Assembly (NCBI GenBank): GCA_965140765.1
Contig: OZ223307.1
Coordinates: 62,001 to 126,000 of the forward strand
Reading direction: 5' to 3'
Length of the DNA: 64,000 nt
Origin: Sunxiuqinia sp963678245
GTDB lineage: Bacteria > Bacteroidota > Bacteroidia > Bacteroidales > Prolixibacteraceae
Both the position numbers and the translations under genes were made by a program. Below, piece after piece: positions 62,466 through 64,000 of this stretch (position 1 is its first letter; the number at the start of each line of letters is the position of its first letter). The notes beneath the pieces were generated by a model that saw only the letters and a program-made list of their open reading frames with translations, was not told where the DNA came from and made no database searches.

Positions 62466-64000
62466 TTAAAATACGGGAGTTATATTTTCCCATTTCACAT
62501 TCCATTTTCCATTCTTTGGAAATCCTGGATTTTCCGTTTCGCAGCCTTCCCATCCGGCACACATCATTGCGACGGTGGTCAAGAAACCGCCATTACCCGG
62601 CAAATAAATACGCAAGCGCGGACTTTGATAATTATGACCGTTTTTCAGGTAAGTATTTTTCTGAACATCTTTCAATAAGAATTCCAGTGCTAAGTCAGGT
62701 TCACCCAAACGCACTGCAGCCATAGCCGACATGGGATAATCCCATCCCCAGGTTGAAGGCCAGTCCCAGCGCTCAGCAATTGTATGCATTGTTTTACGCA
62801 TAATCTCGGGATCAAGCTTGTCCCAATCCGGTAAAATACCATAAGCACCCAGCACCACCGGATGATCTTCCATCAGTTCCATATCGTTATAGGATTCTGT
62901 TGCGCCCTCCATTCCAAGATAAACTCCATCCGCTTGATCAGGTGCAGCCAATTTTAGGCGAACATCTTCCCAAGTACTGTCTTTTTCAGCCCCTAAGCGC
63001 TCTTTCCATTCCTGAGCTTTAGTCAATCCCCAATACCAATAAGCCAACTCAAAAGGTGGGTTGTAAGTTGCTTCGCGAGGCCAGTGCTCCTGCGCTGGAA
63101 TAAGCGGAGGTGCCAAATCGTATTGTTGCTTTTCGTCGTTCCATCGTGGAAAATCGGCCATAAATTCAGCCGTCGCAAAAATCAGATCTTTATATTTATC
63201 AAGCGTCTCGGCAGTTGGATCTGCCTGATAGATTTGCTCGGCAAACCAAATAATGTGAGGCTGCTGCCAAATTAAATACGAACCAACCGACGAAGGACTA
63301 TTTTCATTATCAGGCCCCAGCATTTTTTGCCAGCGCACGCCTTTGTAACCTTGATCAATTGCCGTTTGGCGGGCATTCTTGTATAATTCGTTGTAGTAAT
63401 CCAACTGCTTTAACATGTATTCAGGACGTTGCCAGTTGGCAAAATGTGCAATGTGCCACCAGTGCATTTCAAGGTGATATTTACCATACCAGCTGTTGTA
63501 GGTCAAACCTGTTTCTGCAGGAGGTAGTGACCCTGAGCTCTGCACTTTGATGAGGTATTGCGACAAAATAGTACGACGTTCAATTTCTTTGGCACGAGGG
63601 TCGGTACAGGCTGAAAAATCAACCGCTCCACCACTTTGCCAAAAGCTTTCCCATGCCTCTTGGTTATTTAATTTTGTAGCTTCAAAATCAGCTGTTTTCT
63701 CATCTCCTATTTCCGGAGCAAATAAGCAAACAAACTCCAGCGAAGAACCATCTTTTGCTTGAAGTTCGTATTGATGTTCAGCTGTTTTCTCAATGGCTGC
63801 ATCGCCTTTCCAATCAATCGCAACCTGATAATGATCGTTGTCCAAGGTACGATTGATCAACACTTCGTTATCACTTACTTTTGAAAGAACAGACTGATGT
63901 TTTTCAGGTGAATCATAATCGTAGCCTTGATGAAAAGACTTAGCTGCTCCTGCTGAGAATTTCCAGTTAACCGCCAACTGACCTTTCGCAATCAAAGGCG
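62466..64000 (-). CDS. Six-hairpin glycosidase-like protein, partial (N-terminus off the right edge)
   Basis: At least 510 residues of the C-terminal part. The sequence has the look of an (alpha/alpha)6 catalytic domain: YNSWYGKYHLEMHWWHIAHFANWQRPEYML, SYLIWQQPHIIWFAEQIYQ, GMEGATESYNDMELMEDHPVVLGAYG, RWDWPSTWGWDYPMSAMAAVRLGEPDLAL and GNGGFLTTVAMMCAGWEG. Acidic residues in the LEMHW segment are candidates for catalysis as in GH65-related enzymes, but I cannot assign a family. The gene precedes GH2 by 17 bases. The real start and the signal peptide are outside the window. Confidence 0.75.
   Translation of the reverse strand, partial: PLIAKGQLAVNWKFSAGAAKSFHQGYDYDSPEKHQSVLSKVSDNEVLINRTLDNDHYQVAIDWKGDAAIEKTAEHQYELQAKDGSSLEFVCLFAPEIGDEKTADFEATKLNNQEAWESFWQSGGAVDFSACTDPRAKEIERRTILSQYLIKVQSSGSLPPAETGLTYNSWYGKYHLEMHWWHIAHFANWQRPEYMLKQLDYYNELYKNARQTAIDQGYKGVRWQKMLGPDNENSPSSVGSYLIWQQPHIIWFAEQIYQADPTAETLDKYKDLIFATAEFMADFPRWNDEKQQYDLAPPLIPAQEHWPREATYNPPFELAYWYWGLTKAQEWKERLGAEKDSTWEDVRLKLAAPDQADGVYLGMEGATESYNDMELMEDHPVVLGAYGILPDWDKLDPEIMRKTMHTIAERWDWPSTWGWDYPMSAMAAVRLGEPDLALEFLLKDVQKNTYLKNGHNYQSPRLRIYLPGNGGFLTTVAMMCAGWEGCETENPGFPKNGKWNVKWENITPVF

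Overview
The window looks like a chromosomal segment of a Bacteroidota bacterium, probably a marine or gut Bacteroidales/Marinilabiliales relative. The evidence is the gene families (putative porin family 10, DUF4450, a paired DNA topoisomerase IV B/A locus typical of the phylum, Gly-rich RRM protein), the AT-rich intergenic spacers with few Shine-Dalgarno sequences, and repeated matches to the Bacteroidota -7 promoter element TAnnTTTG. No species can be named from the sequence alone. I see no rRNA, tRNA, CRISPR array, prophage or insertion sequence.

Layout. 1-2 kb: the N-terminal part of a lipoyl-bearing E2 acyltransferase, divergent from a GntR/UTRA regulator, with palindromic operators between them. 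2-2.1 kb: a compact inverted-repeat structure that reads on the minus strand as a small RNA gene with its own -7 box and T-tract. 2.3-5.6 kb: lysine/DAP biosynthesis (lysC-lysA), then an RRM protein and a cold-shock protein ending in a clear terminator. 5.8-12.2 kb: an outer-membrane barrel, then on the minus strand parE-parC-aroK-walJ-like. 12.4-15 kb: a minus-strand stress/envelope cluster (60-aa protein, YtxH, holin-like, 78-aa protein, UspA, Dps). 15.6-19.9 kb: a hybrid histidine kinase, a sigma54 enhancer-binding response regulator and a receiver-only protein. 20.2-23.7 kb: putative porin and MltF-like lytic transglycosylase. 23.7-26.8 kb: Nudix hydrolase, LolE-like permease, LPG-synthase-like membrane protein. 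27-31.6 kb: rsmA-mgtE-rimB-like, rimK and an aspartoacylase-family protein. 31.6-33.9 kb: mutarotase and MacB-like permease. 34-41.4 kb: purH followed by the rod-shape operon mreB-mreC-mreD-pbp2-rodA. 41.4-47.4 kb: ACP phosphodiesterase-like, EamA transporter and a giant MG2/TonB-plug protein.

47.7-64 kb holds eight tightly spaced minus-strand genes that continue beyond the right edge and end at a strong terminator at 47.66 kb. They encode a six-hairpin glycosidase-like protein (partial), two GH2 enzymes, a DUF4450 protein, a GH43-like beta-propeller, a tandem two-domain SGNH esterase, a second SGNH esterase and a GH105 unsaturated rhamnogalacturonyl hydrolase. Together they look like part of a locus that deacetylates and strips acetylated rhamnogalacturonan-type pectin. 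SusC/SusD transporters, polysaccharide lyases and a PUL regulator are not in the window and would have to lie outside it.

The points most worth a second look are the minus-strand structured RNA candidate at about 2003-2085, a possible sigma54/enhancer arrangement upstream of the stress cluster, the overlapping palindromes between the hybrid kinase and the porin, the tandem CE12-like esterase, and the barrel-less MG2/plug protein.
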